21,697 nt of DNA from NCBI GenBank assembly GCA_964539235.1, contig CAZIIK010000081.1, positions 1-21,697 of the forward strand, written 5' to 3'. The notes beneath the pieces are model-generated. The model saw only the letters and a program-made list of their open reading frames with translations, was not told where the DNA came from and made no database searches. Source of the stretch: CAZIIK01 sp964539235 (lineage in GTDB: Bacteria; Pseudomonadota; Gammaproteobacteria; Francisellales; CACEW01). Made by a program: the position numbers and the translations under genes. Of this stretch, positions 1 through 8,244 are shown in pieces; the first letter of the stretch is position 1, and each line of letters begins with the position of its first letter.

Positions 1-89
1 CTGCACATCCCAAAAATCCGCATCTGTTTGAATGCATAACAAGAAAAATACCCATTTTCGGACAGACTCTAAGTTGCGCTTTTTATTAA

Positions 90-1514
90 TCAATATCCTT
101 GTGTTTGAGCCGCAACATAAGCCTCTAATTCTTGTAGCAATGCCTGTTGCTCGGCAGACAAATCACGGGTTTTAGCGTCTGTTAGATCCTCAGAAAACTG
201 CGCCAGCGTGTAACGTGGTTGGTTGGTGAAATCGATGAGTATTTCATCGGTGTTCTGGCTGTAAATGCGTTGTAGATAAGCCTGAAACTTCTGTTGCTGT
301 TCAGGTGTTAATGCGGTTGCATCATGTCGACCCAGTACGCGTGTCGCCATCTCTTGTGGTGCAGGATAAGGACAATGCGTAATCCATTTGGCCTTTTGTT
401 GTGTACTGCAGTGATGGTAATCAGCACAGGCTTTGCGTTCAGCGGAGGATAAAAAGTCGCTCTGGTACAACGCCGCATCGACGTCGACATTGGGATACAT
501 GGGATACTTAAACTGTTGGTGATATTCGATAATCGCTGCCAATATGTCCGGATGCGCAGTTAGCCAGTTCAAGTTTGATTCGACCTGTGCCAGACGTTCG
601 GGTTTGATGTGTTGTTGGTAGCGGTCTTGATACGGCAACAGAAAGCCGGGTTCACCGATTTTCTTACGCAGCACCCAAGTGTGTTCATCGACATTATCCA
701 GACCGACCTGTTGCAGCTCTGGTAGATCCAGTCGTAACCATAGGTGTTGGTTTTTGTAGTGTTGATGTTGTCCTAAGCTGAGTACAGGGGCTTGATATTG
801 ATGTCGGGCGCCGATTTTTCCCCATACCATCAAACCTATAGCTTTTTGCAATTCCGGGTGCAATGCGAGTTGATTGCAGCGAATTTGGTCGGTCTGTTTG
901 TGGAAATATCCCGTCAGGTATTGCCACATCTTCTCGTCTTGCTTCAGCTGTTTAGCCAGCGCAATGGTCGCTTCTACATCAACCAAAGCATTATGTGCTG
1001 GACCCGTGGCTAAATGATTAGCTGCGTTGAGATTCTCCAATTTAAGTGAGGTGCGACCGTCTATTTTAGGCCAATGCGGTAAAGCATCTGGCTTAAATAA
1101 AGCAAAAAATGTGGTCATTGGATACAAGTCCATGCGGCCACATTGATTGGCATATTGATGGGTGTAAGGCGTTAATAAATGGCGATAAAACGCAAAGCGC
1201 AGCAGCTCATCGTCAAAGGTTAGCGTGTTGTAACCGAGACTGATTGTGCCGGGTGTGTTGATGAGGTTGTGAATTTTTTCAATCGCCTCCAGTTCAGAAA
1301 CACCCTGGGTTTGACACTGCTCAATGCCAATATGGTGCGTAATCGTGGCAAAAGGTGAAGGGATAGTATCTGGATTGAGACGCACGAAAATTTCATGCCG
1401 TTCAATTTCGTTTAACTGTAAATCCGTACGGATAGCGGCAAATTGTAAAATCTGGTCAAAGCATTTGTGCAGCCCAGAAGTTTCGACGTCATAAAATAAA
1501 TAAGTGGCGGACAT
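90..1514 (-). CDS. sbcB: Exodeoxyribonuclease I
   Basis: Processive 3'-5' single-strand DNA exonuclease of the DEDDh family, acting in recombination, mismatch repair and clean-up of 3' tails. The N-terminus has exonuclease motif I, FYDVETSG, with Asp9 and Glu11. A further stretch LGYNTLTFDDE matches the motif II region, and AHNALVDVEAT carries the His/Asp of motif III. The rest aligns with the SH3-like and helical C-terminal parts of E. coli ExoI. At 474 residues it is the family's usual length (E. coli 475). I chose the ATG at 1514 because motif I then falls at the usual place; an upstream TTG at 1535 adds seven residues without support. It ends in TGA. It is the last of three leftward genes, 122 bp after the kinase-like gene, and probably has its own promoter in that gap. 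The identification is secure. Confidence 0.95.
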   Translation of the reverse strand: MSATYLFYDVETSGLHKCFDQILQFAAIRTDLQLNEIERHEIFVRLNPDTIPSPFATITHHIGIEQCQTQGVSELEAIEKIHNLINTPGTISLGYNTLTFDDELLRFAFYRHLLTPYTHQYANQCGRMDLYPMTTFFALFKPDALPHWPKIDGRTSLKLENLNAANHLATGPAHNALVDVEATIALAKQLKQDEKMWQYLTGYFHKQTDQIRCNQLALHPELQKAIGLMVWGKIGARHQYQAPVLSLGQHQHYKNQHLWLRLDLPELQQVGLDNVDEHTWVLRKKIGEPGFLLPYQDRYQQHIKPERLAQVESNLNWLTAHPDILAAIIEYHQQFKYPMYPNVDVDAALYQSDFLSSAERKACADYHHCSTQQKAKWITHCPYPAPQEMATRVLGRHDATALTPEQQQKFQAYLQRIYSQNTDEILIDFTNQPRYTLAQFSEDLTDAKTRDLSAEQQALLQELEAYVAAQTQGY

Positions 1515-1636
1515 TGCTATTGATCGATTTATCAAGCGATCGGGTTATGCTATAGGCCGTTTTTGAGAAAAGAAAGCTTTGTTTATGTCTGAAAAAGCCG
1601 TCCGCTTGGCCTCAATATGCCACCATCATGACGACC

Positions 1637-3445
1637 CTATTTATGCCAGCCTAATAGTGGTACTGCCGCTGAATCTCCACGAGAGTCTGACCCACGCGCT
1701 GTTGAAGGTTCGAAAGGTAGTAGTCCGTCTGCGGCTCCTCTTGGTCCAACACATATGGCACATGCACCGGATGCTGTCGTTCCAGCAGGTCCGGCGCTGC
1801 CTCCTGCGTTTAATGCGCGTGGTATATCTTTACGTTCATCATCGTCCTCATCCTCACGTTCGTAATCTTCAGGTTTGACCACAGCTTTAACAAACCCCTC
1901 AGGCCGTGCAATTGCACCTTGTAGGTCAATTACAACGTCACTGTCGGGAAAGCCCAGCCATGACATTGGCCGGCGACGGCAAGGTATGCGTTTGCGGTCA
2001 GTGCAACATAGCATCAGCAAAGGCATGAGAAGCAGTGATTCAAACAAGGCCCAGCTTATCGCCTGTGCACCTAAATCAGAGCAGTGGAATGTACTTTTGA
2101 CGCTTTTTGTCCATGCATCTGCAGCGTTCCAACGATGCTGCTCCAGTATCATTACCAACATGGCTAGGGTGGATATGATTGTGCTGAACACAAATGCTAA
2201 CCAAAAATATCGCTTTTTCGGATACCAATGCGCTGGGCCTGTGCGTAGAGCATGGTGCGGTCTATCCAAACACAGCAGGCGATAAAAACAGTTTTGCTGT
2301 TTAATTTGGACTTGATATTTGCGCTCTGTGTGTAGACTAAGGCGGTTGTCATCATTATGGGCTAAAGTCGATAGCGTTCCTCGAATGTCTGTTGATGTGG
2401 TTTCTGTTCCTAGTGGCCGGAAAGCTTTCTGTGCCCGGGTTAAAAATCCTAGGTTTCCTTTGAGACCTGGAAGCATGGAAAATATATGCCATAGTGCGCC
2501 TTCACCATTTAAGCGTTCTGCAGCATGCACACGCAAGAACCCATGAATTATCTGACGCAGGCATATGAGGTCTGTGGGATGGTGCTCTAGAAATTCAAAT
2601 GGCTCACGTAAGTTAGAGATTGTTACTTGAGATACCAACGTATCTAATTTTGTTTGCGTGTCTTCATCTGCTCTTGGATAGAGCAGAGTTTCTAAGCGTG
2701 AGCTTGTCACATCTGCTATCAAGAGCCACTGAAGTAAGGTAATACCTAAGCTGTAAAAATCACAGGTGTTGTCGATCATGGCGTCTTCTTTAAACGTCTC
2801 TGGTGCTGCATAGCACAGCGTGCCACCCGGCGTGATCTCGCTGGAGAGTAGCTGGCAACAACCTAGGTCCATCAGCCTTGGAAATCCGAGTGGTCCGGTG
2901 AAAAAGTTTCCACCTTTTACATCTAGGTGCACGGCCTTTAACACATGATGCACGCGCATCACATCTAATATGACAGTGATCATCATGGACCAAAAATCCA
3001 GCCGTGTTAGTGTTGTGGATAAAGTCACGCCTAGGTCATGCCAATTAGGTCGCATGTCAGGTAATTTTAAAAAACGAACGCGTTTTGAATCTGTGTTGAA
3101 TTTAATTCTGATCCAGGCAATGACCCATTCAGGATGTAATGCTTGAGTCCATTGCATTTCCGTTTTGAGTCGAAGTATGTCTCTATCCCTTCCCGACTGA
3201 GTTTTCAGAATAAACGGTTTGATGCCATCTGTTGTAGGCTGAATATGAAAGACTGACACTTTTTCGGTGCCAGCGTGGGCTCTATTATACATGTGATATA
3301 AACAGGTGACTTTACACGTAACAGGTTCTGCCTCCATGGTAAACTGAACATTTATAGAAGTTGTGTCGCCAGTAGTCTTTGGCAGTTCGCCTGTTGCGCT
3401 CCAGTCCTGTTCCGCTAATGCTATTCGGCTAATACCAGAAGTCAT
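1637..3445 (-). CDS. Eukaryotic-like Ser/Thr protein kinase with two C-terminal membrane segments
   Basis: The 602-residue protein has the core marks of a Hanks-type kinase. A candidate beta-3 lysine is in PFILK (Lys81), with a helix-C glutamate near Glu96. The catalytic loop is HLDVKGGN (residues 173-180), followed by a DLG in place of DFG (193-195), an APE motif (214-216) and DFYSLG of helix F (229-234). A clear glycine-rich loop is not visible. After the kinase domain (about 60-320) come two hydrophobic segments at about 413-434 and 463-481. A highly acidic patch follows near 526-540, then a Gly/Ala/Ser-rich tail. There is no signal peptide. The first ATG is used, but its ribosome site is poor (AAGG abuts the ATG); Met37 is an alternative start. 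Gaps of 91 bp (to tsaD) and 122 bp (to sbcB) suggest it is not tightly co-transcribed. It could be an inner-membrane signalling kinase or a secreted effector; the sequence does not decide. Confidence 0.75.
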   Translation of the reverse strand: MTSGISRIALAEQDWSATGELPKTTGDTTSINVQFTMEAEPVTCKVTCLYHMYNRAHAGTEKVSVFHIQPTTDGIKPFILKTQSGRDRDILRLKTEMQWTQALHPEWVIAWIRIKFNTDSKRVRFLKLPDMRPNWHDLGVTLSTTLTRLDFWSMMITVILDVMRVHHVLKAVHLDVKGGNFFTGPLGFPRLMDLGCCQLLSSEITPGGTLCYAAPETFKEDAMIDNTCDFYSLGITLLQWLLIADVTSSRLETLLYPRADEDTQTKLDTLVSQVTISNLREPFEFLEHHPTDLICLRQIIHGFLRVHAAERLNGEGALWHIFSMLPGLKGNLGFLTRAQKAFRPLGTETTSTDIRGTLSTLAHNDDNRLSLHTERKYQVQIKQQNCFYRLLCLDRPHHALRTGPAHWYPKKRYFWLAFVFSTIISTLAMLVMILEQHRWNAADAWTKSVKSTFHCSDLGAQAISWALFESLLLMPLLMLCCTDRKRIPCRRRPMSWLGFPDSDVVIDLQGAIARPEGFVKAVVKPEDYEREDEDDDERKDIPRALNAGGSAGPAGTTASGACAICVGPRGAADGLLPFEPSTARGSDSRGDSAAVPLLGWHK

Positions 3446-3536
3446 CCTTGTCTTTTATAATTTCACCACTTAATAACGATAAAAATAAAAAAATATCTGC
3501 TATAGCGCAATAAATATGTCTTGATTGCACGATTTT

Positions 3537-4550
3537 TTAAATCGCTACAAGTTCAGATAACGGCCAGCGCGGGAAGACTTCAATCGTTTGTGGAATGGTT
3601 TGCCCAGCTTGTAAACGCAGTGCGCCGACGTGTGCAATCATGGCGCCATTGTCTGTGCACAACGCAGGGCTGGGATAAAACACCTGTCCATTTAAGGTGC
3701 GTAACAATTCGCGTAGGCCTTGACGCAGTTGTTGGTTGGCGCCGACACCACCCGCCACAACCAATTGATTGCATCCAGTCGTCTTTAACGCGCGACGACA
3801 TTTAATGGTCAGCGTATCGACCACGGCTTGTTGAAAGCCTGCCGCGATGTCTGCGCGTGTGGCGGCAAATTGATCACAGTTTTGCCAGGTATTGCGTACA
3901 AAGGTTTTAAGACCACTAAAGCTGAAATCCAAACCGGGGCGGTTGGTCATAGGCCGTGGAAATGGGAAACGTTTGGCATCACCTTGTTCAGCCAACGCAG
4001 CGAGTGCGGGACCGCCAGGGTATGGTAAGCCCATTAATTTAGCTGTTTTATCGAAGGCTTCGCCAACAGCATCGTCTAAGGTTTGGCCGAGAATTTGATA
4101 GCGGCCCAATTGCTCAACCAGTATCAACAGGGTATGGCCGCCCGAGACTAATAATCCGATAAAAGGCAACTGTGGCTTTTCTGTATCCAATAACGCTGCC
4201 AGCAGATGTCCTTCCATATGATGCACGCCAATGACTGGTTTGTTGAGTGTCATGGCGATTGACTGGCCTAAAGCTGCGCCAACCATTAATGCCCCCAATA
4301 AACCGGGTCCGGCGGTGTAAGCAATGCCATCTAACTCGGCGAGTGGGCATTGTGCATCGCGGCAAACTGCTCGGATAAGCGGCATGGCTTTTTGTAAATG
4401 GTCACGCGAAGCCAATTCGGGTACGACGCCACCATATTCGGCATGCAAATCGATTTGGCTGTATAACGCTTCAGATAATATGCCCCGTTCAGTGTCGTAA
4501 ATGGCCAAGCCAGTTTCGTCGCAAGATGTCTCTATGCCTAGGACGCGCAC
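3537..4550 (-). CDS. tsaD: tRNA N6-adenosine threonylcarbamoyltransferase
   Basis: TsaD transfers the threonylcarbamoyl group from TC-AMP to A37 of ANN-decoding tRNAs, working with TsaB and TsaE in the cytoplasm. The start reads MRVLGIETSCDET, the family signature. HMEGH supplies the metal-binding His111 and His115, and DNGAMIA near the C-terminus gives the conserved Asp. Length is 337 residues, as in E. coli. The start codon is GTG at 4550; no further upstream start is needed. The gene is divergent from rpsU, a neighbourhood also found in E. coli, with the two promoters interleaved in the 98-bp gap. The stop codon sits inside a small palindrome (CGATTT, three A, AAATCG) with no T-run after it, so it is not a convincing terminator. 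Confidence 0.97.
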   Translation of the reverse strand: MRVLGIETSCDETGLAIYDTERGILSEALYSQIDLHAEYGGVVPELASRDHLQKAMPLIRAVCRDAQCPLAELDGIAYTAGPGLLGALMVGAALGQSIAMTLNKPVIGVHHMEGHLLAALLDTEKPQLPFIGLLVSGGHTLLILVEQLGRYQILGQTLDDAVGEAFDKTAKLMGLPYPGGPALAALAEQGDAKRFPFPRPMTNRPGLDFSFSGLKTFVRNTWQNCDQFAATRADIAAGFQQAVVDTLTIKCRRALKTTGCNQLVVAGGVGANQQLRQGLRELLRTLNGQVFYPSPALCTDNGAMIAHVGALRLQAGQTIPQTIEVFPRWPLSELVAI

Positions 4551-4566
4551 GTGTTTCCACCCAGTG

Positions 4567-4595
4567 TTGAATTTGCGCGCACTTTACCGTAAAAT
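4567..4595 (+). promoter_or_regulatory. Sigma-70-type promoter for rpsU
   Basis: The -35 is TTGAAT (4567-4572), the spacer is exactly 17 bp, and the -10 is TAAAAT (4590-4595). This predicts a start near 4602 and a leader of about 47 bases before rpsU. It overlaps the leftward tsaD promoter. Confidence 0.65.
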
Positions 4596-4609
4596 CCCGC
4601 GACGTTCAA
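4581..4609 (-). promoter_or_regulatory. Sigma-70-type promoter for tsaD
   Basis: On the minus strand the -35 is TTGAAC (4604-4609), the spacer is 17 bp and the -10 is TAAAGT (4581-4586). Transcription would start near 4574, about 24 bases before the GTG of tsaD. It interleaves with the rpsU promoter, so two polymerases could not occupy both at once. Confidence 0.6.
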
Positions 4610-4648
4610 AATCCAGACAATTTAGATTTTATAAGGTGGTGAGAAAAT

Positions 4649-4864
4649 ATGCCCAGCGTACGTGTGAAAGAACACGAGCCGTTTGACATTGCGTTACGTC
4701 GCTTTAAGCGTTCCTGCGAAAAAGCAGGCGTGCTGTCCGAAGTGCGTCGTCGTGAGTGCTACGAAAAGCCTACGACTGAACGTAAGCGCAAGAAAGCAGC
4801 GGCCGTTAAACGTCATTTGAAAAAGCTGTCACGAGAAAATCGTTCTCGCAAGCGCTTGTACTAG
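4649..4864 (+). CDS. rpsU: 30S ribosomal protein S21
   Basis: This 71-residue, very basic protein binds the small subunit near the 3' end of 16S rRNA and helps initiation on natural mRNAs. The sequence begins MPSVRVKEHEPFDIALRRFK and contains the S21 signature around FKRSCEKAGVLSEVRRRE, with a lysine/arginine-rich C-terminus. Length equals the E. coli protein. A strong ribosome site, AAGGTGG at 4633-4640, precedes the ATG by eight bases. It is the first gene of the rpsU-dnaG macromolecular-synthesis cluster and has its own promoter. It ends in TAG, so TAG is used as a normal stop in this genome. Confidence 0.97.
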   Translation: MPSVRVKEHEPFDIALRRFKRSCEKAGVLSEVRRRECYEKPTTERKRKKAAAVKRHLKKLSRENRSRKRLY

Positions 4865-4920
4865 TCGACATTCGCGTCGACAACCTTATCCGGCTGCAGT
4901 AGTAGCCGAGTGGGCCGTTG

Positions 4921-4975
4921 AGACCTACGATAGACGTCTAGTTTGATGTCTTGGGTCCTTCGGTCTAAATTTTTT
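4921..4975 (+). terminator. Possible terminator or attenuator between rpsU and yqeY
   Basis: AGACC (4921-4925) can pair with GGTCT (4962-4966), enclosing a GACGTC/GATGTC stem (4933-4938 with 4945-4950) with a six-base loop. A run of six T follows at 4970-4975. An alternative outer stem, GACCTA (4922-4927) with TGGGTC (4952-4957), competes with the first. E. coli also has a partial terminator between rpsU and dnaG, so an attenuator would fit. The long loop and three A before the T-run make it non-canonical. Confidence 0.35.
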
Positions 4976-4989
4976 CAGGAGCCTCCTTC

Positions 4990-5445
4990 ATGTCTGACTG
5001 CCCACTCAAGCAAACCATTATCGACGCTATGAAATCTGCCATGCGCAATCAAGAAAAAGCACGCCTAGGCACGATTCGTTTGATTCAAGCTGCATTGAAA
5101 CAAAAAGAAGTAGACGAACGCGTCGAATTGACTGACCAAGATGTTCTAACCATTCTTGATAAAATGGTTAAGCAACGTAAAGAATCGATTAAACAGTACA
5201 CGGCAGCCGATCGCCAAGAGTTGGCCGATCAAGAAGCAACTGAAATCGAAGTGATTCAAACTTTTTTACCGGCTCAACTGTCAGCAGCAGAAGTCGATAC
5301 CATGATTGCTGAAGCAATGGCTCAAACGGGTGCGACCAGCATGCAGGATACGGGCAAAGTGATGGGTGTATTAAAGCCGCAATTACAAGGCCGTGCGGAC
5401 ATGGGTGCCGTCAGCCAAAAAATCAAACACGCTTTGTCTGCTTAA
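4990..5445 (+). CDS. GatB/YqeY domain protein
   Basis: A 151-residue cytoplasmic protein of the YqeY family, related to the C-terminal tRNA-binding domain of the GatB amidotransferase subunit. Its exact cellular role is not established. Family features are the helical N-terminus with DAMKSAMRNQEKARLGTIR, a central IKQYTAADRQELADQE stretch and a C-terminal half with GKVMGVLKPQLQGRAD. The ribosome site AGGAG (4977-4981) precedes the ATG by eight bases. It sits between rpsU and dnaG, a common arrangement in bacteria, and its stop is only four bases before the dnaG ATG, indicating co-transcription. Confidence 0.92.
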   Translation: MSDCPLKQTIIDAMKSAMRNQEKARLGTIRLIQAALKQKEVDERVELTDQDVLTILDKMVKQRKESIKQYTAADRQELADQEATEIEVIQTFLPAQLSAAEVDTMIAEAMAQTGATSMQDTGKVMGVLKPQLQGRADMGAVSQKIKHALSA

Positions 5446-5449
5446 TACC

Positions 5450-7177
5450 ATGTCAGGCTTAGTGCCACGTGATTTTATTCGAGAGTTATTAGACCGCGTC
5501 GACATTATTGATGTGATTGATGCGCATGTGCCGCTGAAGAAGAAAGGCGCCAATCACCAAGCTTGTTGTCCATTCCATCAGGAAAAAACCCCCTCTTTTA
5601 CCGTTAGCCAGCCTAAGCAATTTTTTCATTGTTTCGGTTGTGGCGCGCATGGCAATGCATTGGATTTTGTCATGCAGTTCGACCAGCTGTCGTTTGTCGA
5701 TGCCATCGAAGAGCTGGCCCGTTTGCTGGGCGTGGAAGTGCCGCGTGAGCAGATGACGCCGGCAAAGGCCGCCAAGGCTAAAGTACAAAAAGATTTGTAT
5801 GCCTATTTACAACAAGCCCAACGCTTTTTTCAGTGGCAACTGCGCCAACCGTCTGGTGCAGTGGCGGTGGAATATCTCAAGTCGCGCGGTATTTTGGGCA
5901 AAACCGCCCAGCGCTTTGCATTAGGGTTTGCCGGTGAAGGCTGGGATGCCTTGCAACAACATTTAGGTCAAACATCCGCCGATGTGACGGCATTACTGCA
6001 AGCAGGCCTATTGATCGAAAATGAACACAAACGTGTTTATGATCGTTTTCGTGAGCGGGTGATTTTTCCGATTCGTGATGCACGTGGCCGTACCCTTGGG
6101 TTTGGTGGACGGACGTTAGATCCGGATGGTGTGCCAAAATATTTAAATTCGCCAGAAACACCGGTTTATCAAAAAGGTCATCACTTATACGGCCTATACG
6201 AAGCTATTCAAGACAAGGCCACTCAAGCGCGCATGATTGTGGTTGAAGGCTACATGGATGTGATTGCATTGGTACAACATGGTCTGTCAGAAGTGGTTGC
6301 GGCATTGGGCACAGCGTTTACACAGCAGCAGTTGCGTTTGCTCACCAAGCACAGCCAACATATTATTTTTTGCTTTGATGGTGACGCTGCCGGCCAACAA
6401 GCCGCTTGGCGTGCACTCAATATGGCATTGCCGATCATGACGGGGCAGTACCGCATTGATTTTCTATTATTGCCGCCGGGTGAAGATCCTGACTCTTTAG
6501 TCAAACAAGAAGGCCTTGAAGCCTTTGAACAACGCCTGACACAGGCTATTAGTTTTTCCGATTATTTTTGGCAGCACTATAAGGACAAACATCATCCACA
6601 AACCTTAGACAGCCGTGCCACGTGTTTAACGGATATGCTGCCGGCATTGCGTAAAATTCCACATGGCGTATTTTTGTCTTTATTGGTGGATCATTTGGCG
6701 CAGCAATTACAGACCTCACCGGAAAGTTTGCTGCGTGACATCAATCAGCAGACAACACCGATGCCACAGCTGCCTGTTAAACAACTGTCGTTTAGTGAAC
6801 GCGCATTGGCATATTTAATTCAACACCCCGGTTTGGCGCAAAAAGTCGCACCGCCGCAGAATCCAACGCCGCAAGGTGCATCCGAGGGCTTATTAATGCG
6901 TGTTTGGACGTTTTTGGCAGACAATCCCGGTTTGCATACTGGCCAAGTGCTGGCTGAATGGTCAGATGAGACAGACAGAACCCGCTTAGGAGAATTGGCA
7001 CAAGTTCAATTATCTTTAGACGTTGAGAATTTATTGCCCGAATTGCAAGGCATTGCCGCTAAATTACAGGTTCACGATCAACGTCAAGCGTTGGCAGACT
7101 TAATTGCAGCATCCAAAAACCGTGTGCTAACCCCAACGGAAAAGCGGCAGTTACAGAAGTTGTTGGTGCGGAAGTGA
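5450..7177 (+). CDS. dnaG: DNA primase
   Basis: DnaG makes the RNA primers for lagging-strand and restart replication, recruited by the DnaB helicase. The N-terminal zinc-binding domain has Cys40, His43, Cys61 and Cys64, the same positions as in E. coli. The TOPRIM domain shows EGYMDV (Glu266) and FDGDAAGQ (Asp310, Asp312), the metal-binding acidic residues. The C-terminal 150 or so residues are the divergent helicase-interaction domain. Length from the ATG at 5450 is 575 residues (E. coli 581). The frame is open upstream into yqeY, but the ATG at 5450 places the zinc ligands correctly. Only four bases separate it from yqeY. The usual next gene, rpoD, is not present; rsmH follows after 109 bp. 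Confidence 0.97.
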   Translation: MSGLVPRDFIRELLDRVDIIDVIDAHVPLKKKGANHQACCPFHQEKTPSFTVSQPKQFFHCFGCGAHGNALDFVMQFDQLSFVDAIEELARLLGVEVPREQMTPAKAAKAKVQKDLYAYLQQAQRFFQWQLRQPSGAVAVEYLKSRGILGKTAQRFALGFAGEGWDALQQHLGQTSADVTALLQAGLLIENEHKRVYDRFRERVIFPIRDARGRTLGFGGRTLDPDGVPKYLNSPETPVYQKGHHLYGLYEAIQDKATQARMIVVEGYMDVIALVQHGLSEVVAALGTAFTQQQLRLLTKHSQHIIFCFDGDAAGQQAAWRALNMALPIMTGQYRIDFLLLPPGEDPDSLVKQEGLEAFEQRLTQAISFSDYFWQHYKDKHHPQTLDSRATCLTDMLPALRKIPHGVFLSLLVDHLAQQLQTSPESLLRDINQQTTPMPQLPVKQLSFSERALAYLIQHPGLAQKVAPPQNPTPQGASEGLLMRVWTFLADNPGLHTGQVLAEWSDETDRTRLGELAQVQLSLDVENLLPELQGIAAKLQVHDQRQALADLIAASKNRVLTPTEKRQLQKLLVRK

Positions 7178-7234
7178 TGCCTGTAACTACAGGTCTACAT
7201 CATTTGCTCATACAAAAGTCTCACCTTGTGCGTT

Positions 7235-7263
7235 TTTACACCACTGTAAAAGCAGTTTAGAAT
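7235..7263 (+). promoter_or_regulatory. Sigma-70-type promoter for rsmH-ftsL-ftsI
   Basis: The -35 is TTTACA (7235-7240), the spacer 17 bp and the -10 TAGAAT (7258-7263); each hexamer matches consensus at five of six positions. A palindrome, TTTTACA-CCAC-TGTAAAA (7234-7251), covers the -35 and part of the spacer and could be an operator. Predicted start is near 7270, about 17 bases before the first rsmH ATG. Confidence 0.6.
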
Positions 7264-7286
7264 CGGCGGCGCTTTAATGGGCCTAT

Positions 7287-8240
7287 ATGCACCTTTCTAT
7301 GACTCACACAAACCCATTACATCAACCTGTTTTATGCGACCCAACGTTGGCTGCGTTGGCGATCCAACCGGGTGGTCTCTATATCGATGCCACATTTGGT
7401 CGCGGTGGCCATAGCCAGGCAATTTTGATGCAACTTGGTGCGCACGGTGAATTATGGGTGTGTGATCGTGATCCCGCAGCCATTGCCTATGCGCACAATT
7501 GGCGGAGTGATGATACGCGTATTCACATCTGCCGGCATACGTTAGTGGATTTACAGACTTGGCCGCAGGCTGCCGGCATTGCTGGCCGTGTTGCCGGCAT
7601 TTTGATGGACCTAGGTGTCTCTTCACCACAACTAGATGAAGCAGAGCGTGGTTTTAGCTTCCAACAAACCGGTCCATTAGACATGCGGATGGACCCAACC
7701 AGCGGTGAGTCTGTAGCACAGTTTCTAGCGACAGCCAGTGAAAAAGCCATTGCTGATATTCTGTGGCAATATGGTGAAGAAAAGCGTTCACGGGCCATCG
7801 CAAAGCGCATCGTGTTGGCGCGGGCACAGCGTCCCATTACCACAACAACAGATTTGGTTAAGATTGTGTTGGAAGTGATTCCTTATCAACGCGGCAAGCA
7901 TCCGGCAACCCGAACCTTTCAAGCCTTACGTATGCATATTAATCAAGAATTGGCTGAAGTCCGCCAGGGCTTGGCGGCGGCCATTGAGCTATTAGCACCA
8001 GGTGGTCGTTTGGCGGTGATTAGTTTTCATTCCCTGGAGGACCGTATGGTTAAACAGTTTATGCGTGATCAGGTTACACCGCAGGATACCCCGCGCAAAC
8101 TGCCGATTCGTCATACTGATCCGTCTCAAAAAACCGATTTTCGTTGGGTGGTGAAACAGCAGCGTGCAACCGAAACAGAAGCCGCAGACAACCCACGGTC
8201 TCGCAGTGCCACACTGCGGGTGATTGAGCGAGTGGTGTAA
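7287..8240 (+). CDS. rsmH: 16S rRNA (cytosine(1402)-N4)-methyltransferase
   Basis: RsmH (MraW) methylates N4 of C1402 in the decoding centre of 16S rRNA using S-adenosylmethionine. The N-terminus shows HQPVLCDPTL, then DATFGRGGHS, the SAM-binding loop, and GILMDLGVSSPQLD. RTFQALRMHINQEL and LAVISFHSLEDRMVK in the C-terminal half are the family's best-conserved blocks. Length is 317 residues from the ATG at 7287 or 313 from the ATG at 7299; neither has a good ribosome site, and E. coli has 313. Normally mraZ lies immediately upstream; here there is only a promoter and no room for it. ftsL follows after four bases. Confidence 0.96.
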   Translation: MHLSMTHTNPLHQPVLCDPTLAALAIQPGGLYIDATFGRGGHSQAILMQLGAHGELWVCDRDPAAIAYAHNWRSDDTRIHICRHTLVDLQTWPQAAGIAGRVAGILMDLGVSSPQLDEAERGFSFQQTGPLDMRMDPTSGESVAQFLATASEKAIADILWQYGEEKRSRAIAKRIVLARAQRPITTTTDLVKIVLEVIPYQRGKHPATRTFQALRMHINQELAEVRQGLAAAIELLAPGGRLAVISFHSLEDRMVKQFMRDQVTPQDTPRKLPIRHTDPSQKTDFRWVVKQQRATETEAADNPRSRSATLRVIERVV

Positions 8241-8244
8241 TCGT

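Noticed and set aside
1..89. Possible start of a leftward gene at the ATG at 37 (MHSNRCGFLGCA)
   Set aside because: Only 12 codons are visible, with no ribosome site and no recognisable motif.
1579..2546. Rightward open frames opposite the kinase gene
   Set aside because: They are shadows of the leftward gene, without ribosome sites or recognisable motifs; the kinase motifs fix the coding strand.
7180..7193. CCTGTA-AC-TACAGG inverted repeat after dnaG as a terminator
   Set aside because: The loop is too short in the full pairing and no T-run follows.
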